Assembly: GCA_937915865.1 (NCBI GenBank)
Contig: CALGIG010000015.1
Location: 186,001-250,000, forward strand
Length of the DNA: 64,000 bases
Source of the DNA: an uncultured Prolixibacteraceae bacterium
GTDB taxonomy: Bacteria; Bacteroidota; Bacteroidia; Bacteroidales; Prolixibacteraceae
Direction: 5' to 3'
Shown: positions 16,626-24,553 of the stretch, piece by piece
Layout: every line of letters starts with the position of its first letter
Position numbering within the stretch: position 1 is the first letter of the stretch
Translations under genes and position numbers: made by a program
Notes under the pieces: model-generated
Databases searched by the model: none
Seen by the model: the letters and a program-made list of their open reading frames with translations, nothing else
Told to the model about the DNA's origin: nothing

Positions 16626-19268
16626 TTACGGATTACCATTTTCTTGTGTCTTTATTTTCACCATTACTCCTCTTTTTCCTGCCGGAACATTCAGTTCGTA
16701 ATATCCTTTCCCGGAAACGATTTTTATTGGCGTTTCCTTTTCCGAATCGGGACTTAACACCGATGCACTTACCAGATTCCCAATTTCAGCAGAACGGGTA
16801 ATTATCACTTTTACAGGATTTTCGGTGGTGGCAAAAACAACCGGCATCACCAAGCCATCGGGAACCTTAAACAGGTTGACTTTGGCTGCTTTGTTTTCAA
16901 CCTGAACAACATGTGGTTCGAGTACCCACTTTTTTCCACGCAGTAAATTCAAAAGAGGTCCGTATTGCAGGTAATATTTGTCTGAAGCCGGATCAGGAAC
17001 AATGGTATGGTCGTTTCCGGTTACCGGCGCTGTAGGAAAGGCTCCCATATACAGCAGGCTCTGGAAATACTTATCAGGATTGGTTCCCAGTGTTTTGGCC
17101 GAAGCAGTCCAGGTTACAACAGGTTTACACAATGCAAGGAAAGAGGTGTTGTTAAGCGAAGTTCCCAAATGTCCGGCTTCATCGTAAAAACCATCGGCAT
17201 CTTTCATCAGGTCAATTCGGTGATTGTGGTCGTTAATGTAGATGACCCGTCCGGCATTGTGGAACTTTTCGGAGACTTTGGCCAGTGTTTCTTTCCAACT
17301 GTTAACCAAGGCTCGTGCAGGTTTTTCGTGCCACCAGGTAATACCGTCGTCACCACGAGTATTGAATGCGCGGGTGTGGTCGGTTCGGTCGATGCAAATT
17401 CCGGAGGAAAACTTCATGTGTCGGATCAGCTGGTCGGCCTGAGTGATCAGGAATTTCTGATAGGCTGGGTCACCCGGATCGGTAATAACGGCATCGCCCC
17501 AGGTAAACAGTGGATTTCCGCCCAGAAAAGGATAGCCTTTCCAGTTGGTCATCAATACAGCTTCGCTTAAATTTTTCTGGATGAATGCTTTGGGGTTTTT
17601 CCAAAGTTCATCGTTTCCAAGTGTCTTAGGATCGGGGGCATCAATTCCGCGTAACTCATAGCCTAATTCGGTCATGTTAAAATAATCGAGCACATAGAAG
17701 CCCATTGAGCGCATTTGCTCGCCGTATTTATTAAGCTGATCAACCGATGTCTGCTCGCTTTTGCCGTTCCATTTTCCATCGGAACCTGCATTAAATTTGG
17801 TCCATTTTTCTGACGAACTTTTTACCGGAGGAAGGAACATTCCCATGTACGGGAAATCGAAACTGGCTTTCCAATTGAGGCGATAGCCCATTTTCTGAAA
17901 GCGGGCAGCTTCCAGCGGACCTTCGTATGACGAGTAGGAACCGCAACCGGCAATCTCATCGGCCAAAGGCAGTGCTGGGTTAAAGTAGTTCGGATAACGA
18001 TTGACCATCCATTGCAAGCCTCCGCGCCAATCGGCTTCGTGTGCTACCAGGTCGGCAGAGAAACGGATGGTCTTTTCAGGACAAATTCGGTTGTAATATC
18101 TCGAAAAACGGATTTCTCCGGTTTTTGTAATATCAATGTTTTGGAATAGAATAGCATCTTCAGGAGAGCAGATAAGCGAAAGAGCCTGGTTCGATGACGG
18201 CTCAATCACGGTTGCCATGGGCAGCGAAACATTATTCCCGTCGTAGGCCACATAACCGCGGTTTCCCTCGGGGTAATCGGGCATTCCGTAATTGAAGGTC
18301 TGGTTGTAAAATGGCATGGCAACCAGTGGATCCTGCCACTCAAATTCGCGGTCCCATTCTGCTGGTATTGCTTTTCCATCGGGGTTTCCCCACGGTAGCC
18401 AAATTTGCGATTGACTGGAAACCGGCCATGAGATGACACTTTCAATAGGACTGCTCCACGAGTCTTTCGTCCCGGTGATTTCCAGCTCCCAGCGAATGCT
18501 GTTTTCTGTTGGAACATATCGTTCTGTGAGTTGGCATTGGCGATTGGTTTCCTGTTGGGTTAACAGGTACGAAAATTCGACACCTCCATTTCCCAGTTTT
18601 TTAGCGATTAGATTGGATTTGGTGCAAAGAGGCAGGTTTGTTTTGCCTGAAAAAGCGACGATGGTTTTGCTCTTTCCAAACTTTATACCGACAATTTGTC
18701 CATCCTCGCTTAATCCGAGTTCTATCGATTTACTTTTAACCTGATATTTTGCAGATACAGAATTTGTTGTGCTCTTTTCTGAAACTCTGGTCAACAATGG
18801 ATTAACCCAATCGGCATGTCCGTGGCGCATTTTTTCGCCGGCATGGCAAACTGCCAATTTCAGGATATTAACCCCGGAAACGTCGATGTTCAGGTTAGCT
18901 GTCTGGCTGCTGATGGTTATTTTTCCAGAGTCGAACAGTTTTCTCCCATCGCCAAAAACCTGGAAACAAAGCCCGGTTTTTTCGTTGTATGGTTTTAACT
19001 CGCTGTCGAGTCCGATGGTGCCCTCGAAAGTTTTGAAATTGCCATTCAGTTCGAAATAAACCTCACTGTTGGCTTCCATTGCCAGCCCATTGGAATAACT
19101 TGTACCATTGATGTTTAATGTGTTTCCGCCAATGCTTTTGTTAATTTTAAGCTCGCTGGCGTCCGATTTTTGCAGAACCGGAATAAGCGTTTCCAGCCGA
19201 ACCTGTTCCGGGTTTTGCGCCAGAACAAGCTGTGAAATGAAAAGGAATATAAGTAGTAATCGGTTCAT
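16626..19268 (-). CDS. secreted NPCBM-domain protein with putative glycoside hydrolase barrel
   Basis: 880 residues with a signal peptide ending VLAQ (residue 18). Residues 25-165 resemble an NPCBM galactose-binding-like domain (GGNTLNINGTSYSNGLAMEA, DGRKLFDSG, VNPLLTRV). Residues 180-410 look like a beta-sandwich, and 430-790 like a TIM barrel. I do not recognise the GH family. Candidate acids are D627 in GICIDRTDH and D696/E697 in GFYDEAGH, a spacing reminiscent of the GH31/GH36-type clans. FYVLDYFNMTELG (524-536) is a likely barrel strand. It lies between UroD-like protein 2 and the RAYT element, among rhamnosidases and mannosidases, so a role in degrading the same glycan is inferred. Specificity is unknown. 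Confidence 0.75.
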   Translation of the reverse strand: MNRLLLIFLFISQLVLAQNPEQVRLETLIPVLQKSDASELKINKSIGGNTLNINGTSYSNGLAMEANSEVYFELNGNFKTFEGTIGLDSELKPYNEKTGLCFQVFGDGRKLFDSGKITISSQTANLNIDVSGVNILKLAVCHAGEKMRHGHADWVNPLLTRVSEKSTTNSVSAKYQVKSKSIELGLSEDGQIVGIKFGKSKTIVAFSGKTNLPLCTKSNLIAKKLGNGGVEFSYLLTQQETNRQCQLTERYVPTENSIRWELEITGTKDSWSSPIESVISWPVSSQSQIWLPWGNPDGKAIPAEWDREFEWQDPLVAMPFYNQTFNYGMPDYPEGNRGYVAYDGNNVSLPMATVIEPSSNQALSLICSPEDAILFQNIDITKTGEIRFSRYYNRICPEKTIRFSADLVAHEADWRGGLQWMVNRYPNYFNPALPLADEIAGCGSYSSYEGPLEAARFQKMGYRLNWKASFDFPYMGMFLPPVKSSSEKWTKFNAGSDGKWNGKSEQTSVDQLNKYGEQMRSMGFYVLDYFNMTELGYELRGIDAPDPKTLGNDELWKNPKAFIQKNLSEAVLMTNWKGYPFLGGNPLFTWGDAVITDPGDPAYQKFLITQADQLIRHMKFSSGICIDRTDHTRAFNTRGDDGITWWHEKPARALVNSWKETLAKVSEKFHNAGRVIYINDHNHRIDLMKDADGFYDEAGHLGTSLNNTSFLALCKPVVTWTASAKTLGTNPDKYFQSLLYMGAFPTAPVTGNDHTIVPDPASDKYYLQYGPLLNLLRGKKWVLEPHVVQVENKAAKVNLFKVPDGLVMPVVFATTENPVKVIITRSAEIGNLVSASVLSPDSEKETPIKIVSGKGYYELNVPAGKRGVMVKIKTQENGNP

Positions 19269-19680
19269 TTTATATTAGTTATGGTGATGTCGATTTATGC
19301 TGTTTTGTCTTGGTGTGCGTTTTTTGTCGGCCTGAAAGGCCAGCATATTCCAGCCCAGGGCAGAGATTCGGGAGGAACGACCGAAACATCGCCCTGGGTA
19401 AATGACACGCAGGGACAGCCGTCCGCCGAAATAGGATATTCAAGGCAAAAAACTTTTTGCGGACGGAATTGTAACACATTGTTTGGGATTGAATATGAGT
19501 TGTTCCATTTCGTCCGAAACGACGATGTTTCCCTAAATAACGTTAGTGCGCGGACGATTTTAATTCCCGTTTCCCAACCCAGGGCGACACTTCGTTTGCC
19601 CTGGGCTATAATATATTGGCCCTTCAGGCCATTTTTGTTTTTGTTGTTCATTTCTGTCTCCATTTTTTACTTTTGCCTTT
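19269..19680. repeat. 412-base non-coding gap holding a MITE-like palindromic element
   Basis: The element spans about 19329-19630. Left end: GGCCTGAAAGGCC (19329-19341) and GCCCAGGGC...GCCCTGGG (19353-19398). Right end, inverted: CCCAGGGC...GCCCTGGGC (19578-19606) and GGCCCTTCAGGCC (19618-19630). Inside, CCGTCCGC at 19419-19426 pairs with GCGGACGG at 19459-19466. The CCTGAAAGG core matches the inverted repeats of the RAYT 3 kb away, so it may be a non-autonomous relative. Open frames on both strands across it are repeat translations without protein-like features. Confidence 0.75.
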
Positions 19681-20919
19681 TTACTTGAATTCATGCAAGG
19701 TTTCGATCATAGCAACCAGGTTCTCGGCTGGTACGTCGGGCATGATGTTGTGAATGGTATTGAACACATAACCACCGTCTTTGCCAAAAATTTCGAGGTT
19801 CTGTTTCACATGATCTTTCACTTGTTGTGGAGTTGCCCGATTCAGGATACTTTGGGTGTTAACTCCGCCTCCCCAGAACGTCAGGTCTTTGCCAAATTCG
19901 CGTTTCAAATCAGCTGGGTTCATGTTGATAGCATTGATTTGTACGGGGTTTAAAATTTCAAAACCCGCCTCGATTAGGTGAGGAATCAGTTCGTAAATGC
20001 CGCCGCACGAATGAAGCATGGCATGTGCCGATGAATGTTTTTTCACGAAGTCGCACATCATCTGGTGACGCGGCTTGAAAAACTCGCAATAGGTTTCGGT
20101 GTCGAACAGCGGACCTGTATTGGTTCCCAGGTCATCACCAAATTTGATGATGTCAACAATATCGCCTACAGACTCGCATACTTTGGCCAAAAATTCCAGG
20201 TGGCTTTCCAGAAGCGCATCGAGCAAACGATGTACATTTTCTGGTTCCATGTAGAGATCCATCAGAAAATTGTCGATCCGGCGAAGGAAAGTTCCCCATT
20301 CAAAGAGGTTACAGCCCACACCGATTAAAAGTGCGCGATCAGTCTTTGCGCGGGCTTCCAGAGCTTTTTCATGAAGCGAAGTCCAGAAATTGGGTTCGTC
20401 AATGCGGTCGAAGGGAGTGAAGCCAAAACCGCCCCAAACGGTGCGCGACATATCGAATCCCAGATTTTTATAGTTTTCAGGATAAGCATCGGCATAAGGA
20501 AAAATTAGCTGATCGAAGAAGGTAGCTCCAACGGGCATTTTTCCGATCATCTCGCCGCATTTTCCGGGAGCCAGCCAAACGCCATCGGCCTGCTTCTCCG
20601 GGGTAAACCATTTGGGATAAAGAGCAGGATAGCCTTTAATGAGCTCCTGTTCGTGCCAGTAATTTTCGTCGGTGTTAAAAAAACGACCAATATCGAATAC
20701 ATCCACGCCCCATAAGTCGAGTAATTCCATTTCAGGTTGAGTAACCTGCTGGATCACATCGTAAGCGTGATTTTTCTTGTTTGATAAACCCTGGTGGTTC
20801 ACCAGATTTTGGTAAGCTACTACCGATATACCCGAGCTGGGTGTTGCGCCCAAATCCAATGGAATGCGGTCGGGTTGTCGGTGATTAATTGCTGATAGAA
20901 TTCGTTCTCTATGGTTCAT
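19681..20919 (-). CDS. UroD/MtaA-like family protein 2
   Basis: 412 residues beginning MNHRERILSAINHRQPDRIP, the usual opening of the UroD-like methyltransferase superfamily. Metal ligand candidates are H303 and C305 in MLHSCGGIYELIPHLIEAG; the third position, a cysteine in MtaA/CmuA and in protein 1 of this locus, is H390 in FNTIHNIMPDVPAEN. This His-Cys-His set marks a separate subgroup. GVGCNLFEWGTFLRR and IKFGDDLGTNTGPLF are other conserved-looking blocks. There is no signal peptide. It lies 107 bases after the GH38 gene and before the NPCBM protein. True uroporphyrinogen decarboxylase would not carry these ligands. Substrate is unknown; a role on a modified (for example O-methylated) sugar is only a guess. 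Confidence 0.83.
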   Translation of the reverse strand: MNHRERILSAINHRQPDRIPLDLGATPSSGISVVAYQNLVNHQGLSNKKNHAYDVIQQVTQPEMELLDLWGVDVFDIGRFFNTDENYWHEQELIKGYPALYPKWFTPEKQADGVWLAPGKCGEMIGKMPVGATFFDQLIFPYADAYPENYKNLGFDMSRTVWGGFGFTPFDRIDEPNFWTSLHEKALEARAKTDRALLIGVGCNLFEWGTFLRRIDNFLMDLYMEPENVHRLLDALLESHLEFLAKVCESVGDIVDIIKFGDDLGTNTGPLFDTETYCEFFKPRHQMMCDFVKKHSSAHAMLHSCGGIYELIPHLIEAGFEILNPVQINAINMNPADLKREFGKDLTFWGGGVNTQSILNRATPQQVKDHVKQNLEIFGKDGGYVFNTIHNIMPDVPAENLVAMIETLHEFK

Positions 20920-20932
20920 AGTTTAGTTGGTT

Positions 20933-20971
20933 AAAAGCCTCCCCCCAAACCCCCTCCAAAAGAAGGGATTT
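20933..20971. repeat. C-rich/G-rich palindromic repeat (copy 6, degenerate)
   Basis: AAAAGCCTCCCCCCAAACC is like copy 2, but the right arm is eroded to GAAGGGATT. It lies between the GH38 gene and UroD-like gene 2. Confidence 0.65.
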
Positions 20972-21025
20972 AAAAACTGGTGGCCGGGTTTTTTATACTT
21001 CTTATTGTCATTCCTATTCTATTTT

Positions 21026-24000
21026 CTATTGAAGACGAATCGTCACAATTTCCCACGGTTTTACCGAAATGTCCACACTTCCATCGGCATTCACCGGCAG
21101 GTTTTTTTCGTCATATTCAATCATATTGGTGAGCAAAACTTTACTGAAAGGTTTGAACCCGCTGATTTTTGCTTTGGTGAATTTACCTTCGGCTTCATAA
21201 AACCGAACAATGGTTCCATTACCATCTTCAGCCTGTTTCATGGCCGAAACGATGATATTCGAAGGTTCAACCTTTAGAAAACTTTGAGTGGTTGGGAAGG
21301 TCGTGTTTCCGCTCCCTTTTCCTGAAAATGCGATTAACGGTTTGTTGAAAGCCTGTCCGTTTTTGTAGGCAACCCGCCAGCCTCCCTGGTGTGGGTACAA
21401 GGCCATGTGGTAGCTGTGCGATCCTGCCTGGGTGAACGAATATTCCGGATTCCAGGCCAAACTTTCCCTTGACGAAAGCAGCACGTGTTGAACCACCGGA
21501 TAATCAACCGGGTTGGTCGTTTCGTCGCGGAACAGATGGACGGTCATGTCGGAAGCAAAGAGGCATCCTTTTCCCTGGTAATCGCCAGAAGAAACATCGG
21601 CCCAATTGACGGCTTCGCGGTAGGGAAGATCTTTTCGCCCGTATTTTTCGGGTGTAAACAGACTCTCGAAATTTTCAGGAAGAAGAGAATAGTCAATTTC
21701 ATCGCGCCCCATTTCAACTGTTCCAAAAGGAATTTCGTAACTGGCCTTGAACGACCGGTCGAGTTTTACCGGAAAAACGATCCGCAATTCGCGTGCTTTT
21801 TCGCCGGTCCAGTTCAGAACATCGGCTTCCACGATCAATTCTCCTGAAAATTTATTCAGGATAAACCGTTCGCGTAGGGTGAAATAGCTGAACTGGGCTT
21901 CTTTTTCGACGATATAGCGAAGTGGGCTTTCCTGAGCTCGAATGGTTTTAAAGCTGTGTTGGCTGGTTTTGTCAAAATCGTTCATATTCACCGGCAACAC
22001 TTTTTCCCATGCAGTTCCGGGAGCGGTGAACTGAATAACTTCGCCACCGAAAAATTTGTCGGTCTGCAGTATTTCCTGATTTTTTACTTTGTCGAAATAT
22101 GAAGCAACCCCTCCGGCCCCGAACCTGATTTTAACCAATTCGGTTTCGATGGAATCTGCCGGAATGTTGGTTTTATTTTCCGGAAAGTTGCTTGCCTGAG
22201 ATGCGTAATATGTCTGATACCCAAGCGATGGAACCTTGCCAGCCAGCAGCACGATTTCGGTTTGAGATTGATTTTCCGTTTTGGAAACCAGCTCAAACGG
22301 CACCTGATTTCCGCTGACATCTTTCAGTTGAAAAGCTTTCCAGTTTTCAGGATAAGAAACCGAACACGAAGCTAATTCGGTACGTTCCCAGCTGCAAGGA
22401 TTGTAAACGACCACCGGGATCTGGTCGTTGCCGGGTTGCGGAACGGATTTTAGAAATTGTTCCTGAGCCGTTTTTATCAGCACACTGGCTATTTTCTCCG
22501 ATTTTCGGTACGAAGCCACATAAAAACTATCGGTTACAGGCCCGCGGTTGCCGCCCCAGCCATGATCGGGCCAGCAGTTGGCCAGCCAGCCTTCGTCGAA
22601 CTTATTTTGTGGATAGCTGACCGAAGGATTTACCTGTTTTACTGAAGCAAACAATCCTTCAGCACCGGTAAGCATGTTACAGGCTTTTCGCCCGGCAAGC
22701 AATCCTTCGCGATTGGCTGGTTCGTCGTAATAAGCCCACGACAGCGGCCAGTCGCCTTTAATGGTTTCGATATTCAGTTCCCCATTTCCGAAGAATTCTT
22801 TCAGGGCACTTTCTGGCTCTACAAATTTCAGCTTGGGTGGATGAATCTGCTTCTCCGGTTCGTTTTTGTAGTGTGTATTCCATTTTTCTGCAAACAACTT
22901 CATGGTTGAATTCTGGGTTTCGACAAACGGAAGCATTTCTTTGCAAGGTGGCAGATAATCGGCATCGAAATCATACAACATGGTTTTGGGGAGCTGACGC
23001 GGTTTGTAAAAATATTCGCGCTGGTTGATGAATTTCATCCATCCGGTGTTGTTTTTCGGATTCAGCAGCCCGTGCGGGTCGTTGTAACTAAATGCAAACA
23101 TGGGGATAGTAGTTCCGTCGAGCCCTTGCCAGTAATAAAAACCCCAGGGTAAGCGACCCTGAATGGTATAATCGATTCCTGATTTCTTCAGGATTTGCGG
23201 CATTTGATACGAGAATCCGGGAACGTCGGTATTGATGTAATAATGCGTGTCGTAACCCGGTATATTTTCTTTGAGCCATCGGCGTCCGTAGTAAAACTGG
23301 CGGATCAGTTTTTCCTGACCAACATGCACCTGTAAATTCTGAACATAGCTGGCACCAAAGGTGAAACGCCCTTCGAGCATTCGCTGAACCAGTTCTTCTT
23401 TTCGCTCGGGATGCCTGACCAAAAACTCTTTCAGATATTCCACCGATTCCATCATGTATTTGAAATCCGGATTGGTTTTCATCATATCCAATGCCGGGGC
23501 AATTAACACATCGGAGCGATAATCGGCAGTTATAGCCTGCGTATTGAGCCAGCCCAAATCGTTGTGGTTAGCCATCATAATGTTCATTGTTCCGCCGTCG
23601 AAGTAGTTTTTGTTGTATGCTTTTACTTCAATTAGCTGACTTTTCGGGAACCGGTTACTTTTTGTTTTTATACTGAAAGTCAGTTTTTTGTCGGTGTAAA
23701 CGATGGGCATCCAGAGTTGCTGCATCGTGACCGAGTTCTCCGGAATCTCGTTTAGCTTGATCAAACAAAATTCTTTACCGTTGTCGGAAACCTGTAGTTG
23801 AGCATCGCCGACTGAACTTCCCAGGTTGGTGATTTCCAGTTTGACCGATTGCACCGGCTGATCGTTTTTTACATCGTACAATTCAAAAAAATGAGGCTGG
23901 AACCCGACTTCATGCGATTGGGCATAAGCTTTCACTTTACAAAGTCCGGTGTTTTTTTTGCCTGAACCTTTCCAAACGCTTTCTACCTGAATGCGGATGG

Positions 24001-24448
24001 TTTGTGTTGTTTTTGCTTCAGGAAGAGTAATAATCTGGTAATCGTCGCTCAGACGAAGTTGGGCTTCAGTTTTGCTTCCATCGGAAAATGTCAAGTTTAT
24101 CTTGCGGGGAACCAGATAATTTGATGTTCGCATGTACGGATCGAGCACAATGTCGTAAGGTTTTGCTTTGCCGATGATCCATAATTCTTTAATCGTTTGT
24201 GGTTTAGGCCAGTTGATGCTTACCCAGGCTCCTTCCTTTTCGTTGTTGGCTTCCCATCGCAGTTGAAGAATATCCTTTGCAAGGTTGGTAGGTCTGCCCA
24301 AAAATTGCGGATTTAAATCAGAGGAAGATGCATCGAAGGTTACGCCATACTTTGGTGAAACGAAGTTCGGTTGTTCGTTTTGGGCCATTGCTACAAACCA
24401 AGATGCAAAGGCAAAAATGAACACTCCGATTATTTTTTGCTGAAACAT
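21026..24448 (-). CDS. GH38 alpha-mannosidase with N-terminal discoidin-like domain (copy B)
   Basis: 1140 residues. A signal peptide ends VAMAQ. Residues 30-180 look like an F5/8-type C (discoidin) sugar-binding domain (FLGRPTNLAKDILQLRWE, GAWVSINWPKPQTIKELW). The GH38 barrel begins near 285: MANHNDLGWLN supplies zinc ligands H295 and D297, and D408 in YYINTDVPGFSYQMPQ is the likely nucleophile. The C-terminal beta domains end in VSVKPWEIVTIRLQ. It is an exported retaining alpha-mannosidase candidate and a tandem paralogue of the next gene upstream (24554-27979), with the same architecture over the whole length. Both are clearly distinct from the shorter GH38 at 7991. No type IX C-terminal sorting domain is evident. 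Confidence 0.92.
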   Translation of the reverse strand: MFQQKIIGVFIFAFASWFVAMAQNEQPNFVSPKYGVTFDASSSDLNPQFLGRPTNLAKDILQLRWEANNEKEGAWVSINWPKPQTIKELWIIGKAKPYDIVLDPYMRTSNYLVPRKINLTFSDGSKTEAQLRLSDDYQIITLPEAKTTQTIRIQVESVWKGSGKKNTGLCKVKAYAQSHEVGFQPHFFELYDVKNDQPVQSVKLEITNLGSSVGDAQLQVSDNGKEFCLIKLNEIPENSVTMQQLWMPIVYTDKKLTFSIKTKSNRFPKSQLIEVKAYNKNYFDGGTMNIMMANHNDLGWLNTQAITADYRSDVLIAPALDMMKTNPDFKYMMESVEYLKEFLVRHPERKEELVQRMLEGRFTFGASYVQNLQVHVGQEKLIRQFYYGRRWLKENIPGYDTHYYINTDVPGFSYQMPQILKKSGIDYTIQGRLPWGFYYWQGLDGTTIPMFAFSYNDPHGLLNPKNNTGWMKFINQREYFYKPRQLPKTMLYDFDADYLPPCKEMLPFVETQNSTMKLFAEKWNTHYKNEPEKQIHPPKLKFVEPESALKEFFGNGELNIETIKGDWPLSWAYYDEPANREGLLAGRKACNMLTGAEGLFASVKQVNPSVSYPQNKFDEGWLANCWPDHGWGGNRGPVTDSFYVASYRKSEKIASVLIKTAQEQFLKSVPQPGNDQIPVVVYNPCSWERTELASCSVSYPENWKAFQLKDVSGNQVPFELVSKTENQSQTEIVLLAGKVPSLGYQTYYASQASNFPENKTNIPADSIETELVKIRFGAGGVASYFDKVKNQEILQTDKFFGGEVIQFTAPGTAWEKVLPVNMNDFDKTSQHSFKTIRAQESPLRYIVEKEAQFSYFTLRERFILNKFSGELIVEADVLNWTGEKARELRIVFPVKLDRSFKASYEIPFGTVEMGRDEIDYSLLPENFESLFTPEKYGRKDLPYREAVNWADVSSGDYQGKGCLFASDMTVHLFRDETTNPVDYPVVQHVLLSSRESLAWNPEYSFTQAGSHSYHMALYPHQGGWRVAYKNGQAFNKPLIAFSGKGSGNTTFPTTQSFLKVEPSNIIVSAMKQAEDGNGTIVRFYEAEGKFTKAKISGFKPFSKVLLTNMIEYDEKNLPVNADGSVDISVKPWEIVTIRLQ

Positions 24449-24489
24449 TGGCTTTAGTTAAGAGTTGTTAGTCTGTTTTTTTTGACAAA

Positions 24490-24521
24490 GTGGAGACGAT
24501 CCGGTAATCCGGTGTCTCCAC
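24490..24521. repeat. hairpin between the tandem GH38 genes
   Basis: GTGGAGAC (24490-24497) pairs with GTCTCCAC (24514-24521), with ATCCGGT repeated in the loop. There is no U-run in the direction of transcription, so it may modulate mRNA stability between the two paralogues rather than terminate. Confidence 0.5.
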
Positions 24522-24553
24522 CTTAATCGTTGCTGTGTTTAATTTAAAAGGGC

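Noticed and set aside
19281..19688. Open frames of 120-135 codons on both strands
   Set aside because: They translate palindromic repeats and have no protein-like composition or start context; the region is read as a MITE-like element.
10941..20919. Calling the UroD-like proteins uroporphyrinogen decarboxylase (HemE)
   Set aside because: Both carry a zinc-type HxC motif absent from HemE and lie in a glycan locus with no haem genes.
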